Part shown: one piece after another, positions 37,701 through 47,820 of the stretch
Numbering within the stretch: position 1 is the stretch's first letter
How the letters are laid out: every line of letters begins with the position of its first letter
Assembly (NCBI GenBank): GCA_000310025.1
Contig: FN649734.1
Coordinates: forward strand, 2,623,245 to 2,687,244
Origin: Ectocarpus siliculosus
Lineage: Eukaryota; Sar; Phaeophyceae; Ectocarpales; Ectocarpaceae
Direction of reading: 5' to 3'
DNA: 64,000 nucleotides
The notes under the pieces: model-generated
The model's database searches: none
What the model was told of the DNA's origin: nothing
The model's input: only the letters and a program-made list of their open reading frames with translations
Made by a program: the position numbers and the translations under genes

Positions 37701-40700
37701 CCACCAAGACCTCCAAAGCGCTGATTCCTTCGGTTCGGCTGTCAATATGATACCATCTCCCGGCGCCGTGCTGCTTCGTGGGTATTGGGTGCTTGGGTGC
37801 TGCTCAATAAGGTGTGTGAGAGACGTGTGCCACCTCACCAAAATGCCGTTGGAAAAATTGCGGCGAGATGATCTGTTTTTGGTCGGACACATCAACATCA
37901 ATCCACGGCGCCACGCAGCAGTAGAGCAACAGGGCCTCCAACACGCTAATTCTTTCGGATTGGCCATCTATATGATGCTGGCCGTCAGCGCGGCTGCCGC
38001 CCTATGATTGTTGAGCTCGTCTACCTTTGGGTAGGTGGTGGTCAAAGATGCGAGTCGCAACCGTGAAAAATGAGCTGGCAAACTGAAGAAATCGCAAGCA
38101 ACACCCAGGTTGCGACACTCTGCCGTGCGCCTGTTGTTGCTGAAAACTGAAAACAGCAGGCCGGATGGACGGGATCTTTCTAAGTGTGTTGTCCTCTGTG
38201 CCGGGTGCTGCTTATTGCGCTTTTATCGCTGCTCTATGGTGAGCAATACCATGTCAACCTGTTGTGTGCCGAGCAAAGCGTGTATTCAGGGAAGGAAACG
38301 TACTTTTTGCGATGACATCACGAAAAGAACAAGCAAAAAAAACTCGGGTTTTCTTTTAACCCTTCCGTTTTAAAAAGAACGATTTCGACGTTGCGTTAAT
38401 AATAACCCTTACGTGCAGACTTCCAGAACTCGAGAACGCACAGCTGTACTCGCCTTACTCAAGAGCTCCTGCTCTTCCCACAAGCGCACCAGCACAAAGC
38501 AGCCATGGGCTTGCCACCACCCGACGTGGAGGGCTGGCCACACCGGGGCTTGCTACCTACCACCAAGGCCTAGCATGATTGATCCATGACCAGTAATCAA
38601 CGCATTTACATTGATGTCCAAGGCGTTGCAATTTTCACTCGCCCGTTGGTGGACAGGAGGCCGATCCTGCCCTACTTGCCTATTATGCATATTTCTGCAT
38701 AGGGTTATCCAAGAGCACAGGTGAGATATATTGGCGGGAGATGCATCCCGTCATAATAGTCAGAACACAGGCTGCTCTGGGTGAGAGCGTTGACCACTTT
38801 ACAGCAGCAGCAGACGCATACATATAGCGTTTTGGAGTTGGGACGGCGTCTACCTCCGAAATTGTTGACCGAGATGTTTCGCCAACACAGCGAGGGAGGG
38901 TGAGACACACTCTCACTACCCCCAAAACGTTTGAAATGAAGGTATCAAAAACGGACATGCTCACCCGGAGTCTGGACCGCTTCGTGTTGCGGCGTTGACG
39001 ATTGGGGGGCAGGTGTGTACACATGTGCGGAGCAATCAGCAATAACCAGGGGGCTCCGTGTTTGTAGGACCGCGCATAACATGACACATGACACCCATTC
39101 AAAATGGAGCGTCACAAAAAAAATTTAACCAGCGCACCCGCTTGCAGCAGCAGCCGAGAGCCGGACCTGCGCAGCTGACGTGTAAACTTTCTTGTACCGT
39201 GACACAGGAGGACCTACCGCGCCGGTTCGTGTGACGAACAGATGGGAAACAAACAGGTGCGGAGATAGACTGCGCTGCATCCTTGTATCCTTGTGAGAAC
39301 ACCTGCGAAGTGGATTGCGGTATGCAACCAACATCGTTTGTTTGCAGACATCGCTCCAGCGTGCTGGTATGCTGGTATGCATCAGGCATAGCCACAGCGA
39401 CAGAGAAAAGGAACATAGACCAAGCGAGAAGGAGCAGACCGAGGGTGCACACAACCTTGTTGTCGTGCTTTCCAACGGCAAGCCGCATCACAAACCCGCA
39501 GCAACGAAGTTGAATCCGGTGGAGACGGCGGCTGCAACTTCCACACCGTCCATAACATCTCCGCCGCGCGCGCGCGGGTGTCACGATCTACGCCAAGGAA
39601 TAGAACATCGTGGGTGTACATGTCTGATTCTGTTCGGGTTTGTTTACCCATCGTCTCACGTCCGCAGGCAGGCCTACTGCCGTGTCTATCTGTGTGGCGT
39701 CCGTGCGTCGCTCGCTGGGTATGGAACTGGTACATTGTATGGAATATCAACAGCGGGATACAATCTGTCTCCTCTTGCATTTTGAACTGCTGTGGACCCG
39801 TCGCGATCATTTCAAGAGCAAGGCTCAGCGGACAACAAGTACCCAGAGAGCAAGGACGCACCCATCTAAGCATACGGCGTATCTTTGCATGCAATGCTGT
39901 TTGTTTGCAGTCCGCGCACACAGCTGGCCTATGAAGCCGCAAAGAGATTCTCGCTTGTGAGGCCACCTACAGCAGTGCATACGAGAGCGTACCTCCACCG
40001 AACAGCAGAGTACACAAGTTGTACAACAGCAGCAGCAGCATACAGCAAACTCAAGCCTAATTCGACTGTTACAAAATAAACACCAGTTAATTCTATCTGC
40101 TCTTCGAACAAACCTTCCTATTTTTGAAAATCCGAAAATATATCCGACAATCCGACAGTACAACAAGCAGTGGTTCCTCGAGACAAAAACCACAGCCAGC
40201 CTCGGTCCTACAGTCATAGACTAACCCGTTTATTATTTCTCTCTCCCTCTCTCTCTCTCCGATCACTTGAGGCACAATACTGCCGGTGGTGGATTGTAGA
40301 TACCTTGTGTCGGTGTGGACTACACGACAGTGATGTTGTATGTACGGCGGTAGATAATTTTGTCGGGATGATGGAAATCTGGGGAAGGTGCCTCAACTCG
40401 AAAAGGTACACAGCCAGCCTCGTTTGTTATACTTACTTGTAGAAACGTTTATCTTGAACGTGAGGTTTATTTTCAAGATGAACCAAACGGGCTCATATAA
40501 AGAGTATGGTCTGTCTTGTAGTCCTTACAACGAAAGCCCTCTCCGTGAGAGATTCAGCAGTCTAAACCCATCCGACCAAAGGTGGGACCCGAGTATTGTG
40601 GTTGCGTCTATTTATTGTCCACCGCCTCCTGCGGGGCAAAAAGGTTTTCTGCTGACGCGGCCTACGTGCGTCGCTTCGCGGAAAGCGAGATTGATGAGTT

Positions 40701-42001
40701 TACTTATTACTTCCGCGATTGATTACCACCTCCCATTCAGCATGTCGGTCGAGTACGTTCTTCGGCAGAAGACGCCTGCTTGCGGCACTCGGAAAAATCG
40801 GTATATTATTGTATTTCTTCACTAGATACAGGGAGGGATGGACGGGCTTTGCCCTCAGCTGCTGCCAATCGGGTGCGCCAGTGGGTCAGAACTTTCGACT
40901 CGCAAGTAATCACCACTACTCTGTGGATGCTGGAACCCAACGAATGGTGAATGCTGCGGATTTGCCTCCGTTTTGTGCGGGCCCCAAGCTCGTTTTAGTA
41001 TTACTCTTACTTTTTGTCGTCCAAACATGCTCAACGTTTGTTTGCCCTTGTCCCCTCTCTTCGTCCTTCCCTGCAGAGCACGATGATGGTGCCAGGAGCA
41101 GCGGCGGGGGTTTTGATCATGATCCCGGCCGTGTCTGCGGCTTCCAGCTCGGGTGAGCCCCGTCGCGTTTCTCCCCGTTGTTCCTAGTGCATCCCCGAAA
41201 CATGAAGATAAAACAATAATACCCAAAACCAACTTGCCCGAAACCAAAACCAAATCACACCCCAACACCCTTTTGGTTTTTCCGCAATTGTACGATGATT
41301 TGGTAAGTTTTTCGCGGTCCCTGACTCCTCTACAACGTAGTACGACTCCGCAAGGAAGGGTTCGTCCGCGCAACGTGCGATCCGTTGCATGAAGCAGAAT
41401 TATATGGATTCTAAGACCCGATAATTAAAATGACGCAACGTGCGCGAGAGATCAACAAAAGAAAGGCGGGCAGAGATCCCCCCAGTTTGGTCGGTGTGAG
41501 GAAGTAGGCCCCGTGTGATGAGAGAATACCACACAAACAACTCTTCACAGAGAGACAACTAATGGTAGGAGAAGAAGTACGTAATAATAGTCTTTGAGCG
41601 AATCGGCGCGAAGGAAAAATTGTTGGCAGAGCAACAGACAACCCTCAAGGACGCGTCGATAAACGTGGTGGACCTTTTTCTCGCCATGGATATCTTGGGT
41701 CCATCGTCTACAACACGGTGCCACTCGGATGCGTCAGTCTGTATCCACGGCACGGCATCTGCTTCAAAGTCGGAGTATTTCATGACAAGGCGATGGTCAG
41801 GATGAGTTCGCCGCTCGTCATGCGCGCGCAACGCTGTCGGCTACGTGCGGGGCATTGCTTCCGCCAGCCCTCTTCTTGTTGAAATCATGGGCGCCCTTTT
41901 GGAATTCGCAGGCAGGCGTCACCTGTCTCACGCTGGGACGCATTCTAGACCACCTCCGACAAGTTGAGCATTGGGCGACAAGAGTCCGCGCCACGCAGCT
42001 A

Positions 42002-42205
42002 CAGATGGCGCCCGCACTTAAGAACCTACCTGTTAAGAACATGAGGCTCAAAAAATCCAAAACTCATGAACATTAGCGCATTTTAGTGGTCCCCGTTAAG
42101 AACCTCACACTAAAACCTATATAATGGCCATTCGCAGCCTCAACAGGCAACTAAGAACCCCAGCCTCACGCAAATTAAGATGTTCTTAAGTGCGGGCGCC
42201 ATCTG
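42002..42205. repeat. TA-flanked MITE, copy 1 (204 bp)
   Basis: Perfect 24-bp terminal inverted repeats start CAGATGGCGCCCGCACTTAA. The element is flanked on both sides by TA, as for Tc1/mariner-type insertions. The interior has GTTAAGAAC repeats and the core ACTAAAACCTATATA that recurs in the next element. The perfect ends suggest a rather recent insertion. Confidence 0.88.
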
Positions 42206-42528
42206 TATGCGCCATGAACTCGACTGCGTCTGTCTGCTTTCGGGAACACCGCACTCAGTCCGCCTGGGTGATGTGCAGGGTGGAGTCATAGACGGACGAC
42301 TTGTCTGAAAAATAGACAAGTTTGGACACCAGATTCATGTCTTCCTCTGTCGGATGCTACTGCATGTTGCCAGCAGGTTGGAGTGGATGGGGAGTGGGAT
42401 CCACCGGCACCTGGGAGTGGGGGATATCGACACTCCGTTCGACATTGTTCCAGATCGTGGTGAGCACCAAAGCGTCATGTTCGAGTTGCAACACTTCGAC
42501 TCGGATCGTTTGCACTCCCATTCTACAG

Positions 42529-42754
42529 CAGTTTACGGTCGCACTGAATAACTTGGCAGTAACAAACCGAATTTGAGATCCTCGAAAAATCTCACAACCA
42601 AGGAACTTGAGCACCATTTTTGCGCCGGATAAGAAACCCTACACTAAAACCTATATATATATATCGCGACCATTCGTAGCATGACCCTACGAATACAGTA
42701 ACATCCACTGCCCCGGCCGAAACTAGGGGTGCCTTTACGTGCGGCCGCTAACTG
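42529..42754. repeat. TA-flanked MITE, copy 2, diverged (226 bp)
   Basis: The ends CAGTTTACGGTCGCAC and (inverted) CAGTTAGCGGCCGCAC are related to each other and to copy 1. The shared core ACACTAAAACCTATATA followed by CGACCATTCG is present. The right side is followed by TA; the left flank is AG, so the duplication is lost there. It lies 323 bp from copy 1 and looks older. Confidence 0.7.
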
Positions 42755-42857
42755 TAGTATGACATGCATTATGTTGTGTTGGCCCGTCAGCCTCTTCTTT
42801 TTCTTTTATCGCGTACTATGCCCGCCTCCAAACAACCCCAACGTCTATTCGTGACAG

Positions 42858-43256
42858 GTGGTGCGCCTCCTGAAGAAGATGTCGATCGATGTCGCTGCGA
42901 TAAGGGCCTCTCATGAAGCAAACCAGCTGAACGCACAGGGACCGGGTGGAATGGAGTCGGCCCACCCACCCGGTGGGCCCCGTGGGCCCCAAAATGCTCG
43001 GCCCATCGGTGCGGCCGGGAACGGCATGCAGGAGGCCGGCGTTCAAGCTCCCGCGCCCGCTGGGCCCCAAAATGCTGGGTGGTTTACCTGGCTCACCGAC
43101 CCTATCGGTGCTGCCTTCAACGGCATGGGGGGGGGACTACCCGGCATGGAGGAGACCGCCCCACACGGCACCGATGCTGCCGTTAGCGACATGGAGGAAG
43201 CCGCGGCACACAGCATGGAGGAGGCCGCCCTGGACGACAGGGAGGAACCCCAGTAA
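42858..43256 (+). CDS. Candidate terminal exon, unknown Gly/Pro/Ala-rich protein
   Basis: An open frame of 132 codons follows a plausible acceptor (GTGACAG) and ends TAA. The first in-frame Met is at 42879. Composition is protein-like: a basic start (VVRLLKKMSID), then repeated GPQNA, IGAA.NGM and EEAA.. motifs of a degenerate repeat, and an acidic tail. I do not recognise a family, and no upstream exon was established. It could be a single-exon gene starting at 42879, a transposon-linked frame, or chance. Confidence 0.3.
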   Translation: MVRLLKKMSIDVAAIRASHEANQLNAQGPGGMESAHPPGGPRGPQNARPIGAAGNGMQEAGVQAPAPAGPQNAGWFTWLTDPIGAAFNGMGGGLPGMEETAPHGTDAAVSDMEEAAAHSMEEAALDDREEPQ

Positions 43257-43269
43257 GAGCAGGGGCGAA

Positions 43270-43430
43270 GCACGAAGGGTAGTGAGCAATAGGCTTGTCC
43301 GCCAGTGCACCCCAGGATTACTGTAGAAACTATCATTGGGGCGGGGCGAGGGTTGAACAGTGCGAGCAATAGGCTTGTCAGCCAGAGTACCTGAGGACGA
43401 GAAACCATCATCAGTTTAGTTTAGGGCGGC
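43270..43430. repeat. Two-unit tandem repeat, ~80 bp period
   Basis: GAGCAATAGGCTTGTC followed by GCCAG occurs at 43287 and 43365. It is followed in both units by AC-rich spacer, GAAAC(T/C)ATCAT and GGGCGG. It begins immediately after the stop codon of the candidate exon ending at 43256. Confidence 0.65.
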
Positions 43431-43812
43431 GGGGGGAGGGGGTGTCGTGATGATGTTAATAAGTTGCATGAGCCACCGCAACAAACCAGGGGGCGTAGGG
43501 TGCTACGCGAAATGCCTCGTGCCCCACCCGTCCTCTCTGCCGTTGTCGATATTTATTGTTTAGCCCAAGGTTTTTACCATTTTCGGTTTCGTCGACAAGT
43601 AGATGCTCTTGTCGAACAGAGTCAGCTCGGAGAAGGTTGACTATTCGATTATATGCTCAAAAAGCAAAATGGCCTATTGCGTGTCGGCGTTGTCTTTAAG
43701 CCTTACGTATGTAAGTTGCTTCTCTTTCCAGCAGTAGGTGGTTACAACCTTCGGAGGATCATGTTGCTCTTAAGTGATACGCATGGATCGGTGATTTTAC
43801 GACCTTTTATCT

Positions 43813-43866
43813 CGTGATGTGCCGTGTTTGCAGTTTCCGCGTGATGTGCCGTGTTTGCAGTTTGCG
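43813..43866. repeat. 27-bp perfect-like tandem duplication
   Basis: CGTGATGTGCCGTGTTTGCA followed by GTTT is present twice in a row (starts 43813 and 43840). It lies in a non-coding stretch. Confidence 0.9.
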
Positions 43867-45861
43867 CGTGTGGTGTCCGCGTTGGATTGATCCTATTGAC
43901 TGTAGGATAGAAATTGAAGCTTGAAGCAGCTAACAACGCCAACACTGGAGTTGGTCCCCAAACAACATGGGAGCCAAAAGCTTCAGAGAGGTTTGATTGC
44001 GAACGGGCGATACGCGTTCTACGCTATTCCCTTGAGTTTCCCCGGCGGGAACAAGCTTGCTGTTACCACCGGTTCGGTGTGGATGTACTTTGTCGATGGA
44101 ACGAAATTCATTCAGGGTTGCCGCGAGAAACCCAGGTTTTCGGCGGGAAATCCGGGTTCCCGCGAGAGACATCTGCCCACCGCAGGAGTGTTCGTGGTGT
44201 GTCGAATCGAATGGATCTCGAAACAAGTTCCGCCCGGGGTTCTGAGGTTTCGCCGTCGTGCCCTAAAGTAAACATGTTCTTCTGTCCGGGTCATCATGAC
44301 ATCCAAAAGCTCCTAACTAGGTACACAGACGAGTTTGAGCCCAATGTCCGCGGCGCGAGCGCTTACTACCGCATCGCTTCTGGCATGGCTACACACGCCC
44401 TGCCCAGCAAGATAGAGCTTCATCGATGTTTCCTGCACCCCAAGAGTACACACACCCTTACGACCGTCCGAGGCGTCAACGACATTTCCTCAAAATCAAC
44501 ATTGTCTGTCTTATGTAGGCCGACCTATTGTACTGTGGCATGGATCCCTTTCAACAGCGACCTGTGGGTTGTCTAGCTCCGTTTCTATCACCATCATTTT
44601 CCGATCACCCTTTTTTTACCGAGAGACACCACGCCGTTGCCGAAGCCAAGAACATACCAGGTATGAGCACTTTCGCCGTCCCCTGCAGCCGTCGTGTTCG
44701 CAACTAACCGCCTCTATGCGTACGCGTACGTACGCTGTACCAGAGACTACCGTCCTGTAATGCGGGACCTGCATTTCCCGTTGTATTGGACCACCCGCCA
44801 GGCGTTTGGCACAGAAAAGTTCGAAACTCGGCCAGCGTTGCGTATCATCGTCGCCTCCGTCTCCAGGTCAATTCGGTGGCACACGCATGCGATCAGAGTT
44901 TTGCGAAACAAGTCAGTCGAGTCCTCGACTGCACTCTTTCACTTGTGGAGGTTCGTGTATGACACGCACTGAATCTTCTTGCGCTCCGGCCGGTCCACGT
45001 TTTCAGCATAAGATTAAAAAAAAACACTAAAAATTGCTGGCGTTCACTCTTTAAGCACGCCGAGAACCGCCCCCGCTTGTGCGCGGCCATTCAAGGTGAA
45101 AGTTCCTTTCAATGCGATGGAATTTAAAGGTTTTGCACGCCGTCTTTCATTCGCCCATCCATGTTCCTTTTGTATTTGGCTAACTAGCTGCTTTGTCTGC
45201 GACTGGCTTCCATGCCCCCTGTTTGTTATCTCTTCCCTCCCCCACCCCTTTCACGCCATTGTTGTTGTTGCTGTCCCTGTCGCTGCTGTTACCGCTACCG
45301 ACAAATACCAATAGGACAAATACCGACCTGCTTGGTTAGCGACTCGTAACAAACCTCGGCAAATACGACCCACGCCCGAGTACAAATACCGCAACTATTC
45401 CGTCTACATACCGAACAGATGCCCAAAAATACTAGGCGGACGCCAAACAAAGCCCACCGCACAACACCAACAAAACAACCGAACAAGTCGTCTGTCTGTC
45501 TGTCTGTCTGTCTACTGCCTCTGGCCGCTCTGGACACATGATGCCTAAAAATACAAGAAAATACGAGGCTATCCAGAGCAGCAACACACTATTATATTGT
45601 GGAAGCACCCAACACCTGAGAGCTGCTGTGTTATCGGGCTTAAGCTACCATCCACCCGCGCTGCCCCCCTAGCCTTTCCCCAGCAAAACGAGAAACACAC
45701 ACCCATACTCTGGAAATACTGATCTAATAGCACACAAAGACCTCGTGCTTTGAAATAAATAACAAATACTGTAAATAGCAGGTCTTTCAATGCGAAACGA
45801 GGTGCGTAAGGTATGTATATGCGTTGCTACAAAATAGTACATGCTTGCTGCCAGGCTGGTT

Positions 45862-46051
45862 CTACGAATCTATTCCAACACCACGCGAGCCTATCGCGTC
45901 GTGGGTAAAGCGCACCAGCATCAGCCTCCCTCCCCCCACTCGACCCAAGCCGTCACCCCGGTTTACGATTACGTCGCCGGATTCAACCCAAAAATGCCTC
46001 CCATCGTCCTGTAGACGCCAGCGAACCTCAGTAGCAGCAACCGATGATTGT
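45862..46051 (-). CDS. Orphan 3' exon candidate with PAS/PAC-like strand pattern
   Basis: After a plausible acceptor (CCTGAAAG at 46058-46052) the minus strand is open for 62 codons to TAG at 45862. The peptide includes EVRWRLQDDGRHFWVESGD then IVNRGDGLGRV, which resembles the end of PAS domains and the PAC motif (basic/aromatic strand, DG, strand WV.S, then R..G). No upstream exon was found, so the gene is incomplete as seen. It may be a fragment, a real terminal exon of a gene beginning before 46.7 kb, or chance. Confidence 0.28.
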
Positions 46052-46680
46052 CTTTCAGGAGTGACAGGACAGAGGGACCTACCTACCTCTTATTGGAGCA
46101 CACAACTACGGGCCCACTTTCGGATGGTTCTGAGGACACCGCATGTCCTTGCCTGCGGCAGCCCTGCGAAGAATCCTTGTCCCAATAACAGCGCCGCCCC
46201 CGCTTCGCCACAACAAACTCTCTCGACGTTACGTGCGATAGCAGACCCCGACGACCATCCGTGCGAGCGCGCAAGAGGAGGGGGCGTCGGCGGATAAAAA
46301 CGTGCTCTAGCTATCCCCCCGGCGGTCTTAGTTATCCTTCTCGCTTGCGGACCCCCCCCCCCCCCCTCTCTCTCTCTCCGGCAACTAGTAAACACACCGT
46401 CGAGGGGCAGAAACTCACACGCCAAATAAATAAGACGCCCTATGTTAGCGTGCGCAGCATGGAAGTCCCACAAAGTGTCTTGCCGAGACCACATCCTTCA
46501 GAAAGTACTTTAGAAGCTCGGAACCATTTCCTTGCGGTCTCTCTCCGACCTTCCTCAATCACTTCCGGACGAGATGGTCGTCTCCACGAGGTGCGGAAGC
46601 CTCTACAACCAGCCGTCGCCGTCCGGCCATACTCAGGGAACCTTCCTCTCTCTCGCTCAGTCTTCCATGAAACCCCCTCC
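46052..46680. other. Non-coding stretch between two orphan exons
   Basis: About 630 bp with a poly-C run and CT-rich run at 46351-46378. Open frames on both strands have low-complexity, Arg/Pro-rich composition and no family resemblance. Confidence 0.35.
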
Positions 46681-46923
46681 TTAGTTGAGCCTTGGGGTGA
46701 CAAAGTACGGTGGTAGCGGGCCCTCAAGAACGCCGGTTGCATAGCGCCAGCGGCCCTGCATAGCGCCGGCGAAATCGCTGGGCACGGACTGAATCACCAA
46801 GCCATCCTGTACTTTGAATACCGCCGGTCGTTTCGCCAGGCGGCACATGTCGGCCTGAGGCCCCACTCCCCGTGCCCCCCGTACCGTGCAGGTGAACGTC
46901 ATGCCGCCCAAAGTACATGATTG
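46681..46923 (-). CDS. Candidate terminal exon of unknown protein
   Basis: After a pyrimidine-rich acceptor (ATTTTTTAG) the minus strand is open in phase 0 for 80 codons to TAA. Composition is protein-like (GGMTFTCTVRGARG, CRLAKRPAVFKVQDG, SDFAGAMQGRWRYATG, LPPYFVTPRLN). It could be an alternative last exon of the DOT1-like methyltransferase, because a phase-0 GT lies just before that gene's stop codon, or the end of a separate small gene. I do not recognise a family. Confidence 0.35.
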   Translation of the reverse strand, partial: QSCTLGGMTFTCTVRGARGVGPQADMCRLAKRPAVFKVQDGLVIQSVPSDFAGAMQGRWRYATGVLEGPLPPYFVTPRLN

Positions 46924-47820
46924 CTAAAAAATGGGTAGGCGAGGCACACCCATTCCCGCGAAATGAGGAGGCGGGCGGGGAGAATTTACGCGTTCGCTCG
47001 TCGCGACCTGCGCGTTCGTCTGCGAGAAAAGATAAACAAACACACACACACACGAGAGGAGCGGAGAAAGGGAGAAAAGAGGGTGAGAACAGGGCGGAGT
47101 GAACGAACGAGTGAGAAAAGAGAAGGAAACACGACTAACATGGATAAAAAAGCGAGAAACATAGAAAGTACTTGTTGTAAATTTATGGCGAAAGGAATCA
47201 GACACACAGAGTTCGTTGACCGTGGAGTCAGCAACAACCGACACACAAAAATAGGACAAATTGGTGCGCTATGGGACTGTTTAGACCCTCCTGAGGATGC
47301 TATCAATTCTCTCTGACAATCACCGCAGAAGTCAGCGTGCCTCCATAGCGCCATGTGCAGTGCAAGGTGAACGCGAAAAGTGCAAGCTTTGTTGGAGGGG
47401 CGACAAACCAGCCAACTACAGACAACGAATGCTGTTTGGGATGATGATGACAATCACAACCTAAGTTAGAACCAAAGCGCATCATCGGTATGACGATCCA
47501 CTAGCTGCGGAGCCTCGCGGAATAAGAGAAGACGGGGTTGGGTACCCCTAGAATCACGACATCGTGGATAAAAAAAAAAAAGTGTTCCGGCCGGCGATCG
47601 TGAAGTTGCCCACACACCCACCCCACGAACTGCTTGCATGAGTTCGTTCGAAAGCCACTTCAGTGTGCGTCTCTCACGCGCGAAAACAGGGAAACAGGCT
47701 TCGCGTCTGCATAGATCTCGTGTGAAAACAGGCAATCAGGCTCTAATTCTGCATCGATAGCTAAATAGCTGCAGCAAGCAGTATACATAATACATCGCGT
47801 GTTTTCGTTAGGACAGCCAC
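46924..47820. other. Region downstream of the methyltransferase
   Basis: About 900 bp with a CA run near 47040 and A-rich sequence at 47568-47582, but no exon that continues a neighbour in frame. It probably contains the 3' UTR of the methyltransferase, or an intron if that gene extends to 46681. Confidence 0.35.

Larger units (their letters stand above)
34127..42857. other. Gene-poor 8.7 kb region
   Basis: No exon with recognisable family resemblance was found. It contains an inverted-repeat element (34512-34739), a GA-rich run just upstream (33903-33930), a CT-rich run (40238-40262), a weak internal direct repeat at 37.70-37.98 kb, and two related TA-flanked MITEs (42002-42205, 42529-42754). 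Long frames such as the minus frame 37335-36676 lack splice or homology support. Confidence 0.4.
43257..45861. other. Intergenic stretch with small tandem repeats
   Basis: No supported gene. It holds the ~80 bp duplication at 43270-43430, a 27-bp duplication at 43813-43866, and a TCTG run at 45488-45512 beside a cluster of ACAAATACC-like words (45300-45400). A plus frame at 43914-44576 stays open for 220 codons but shows no family resemblance. Confidence 0.4.

Noticed and set aside
45290-45420. Cluster of ACAAATACC-like words as a possible CRISPR-like or iteron array
   Set aside because: Spacing is irregular and the words are short and degenerate.
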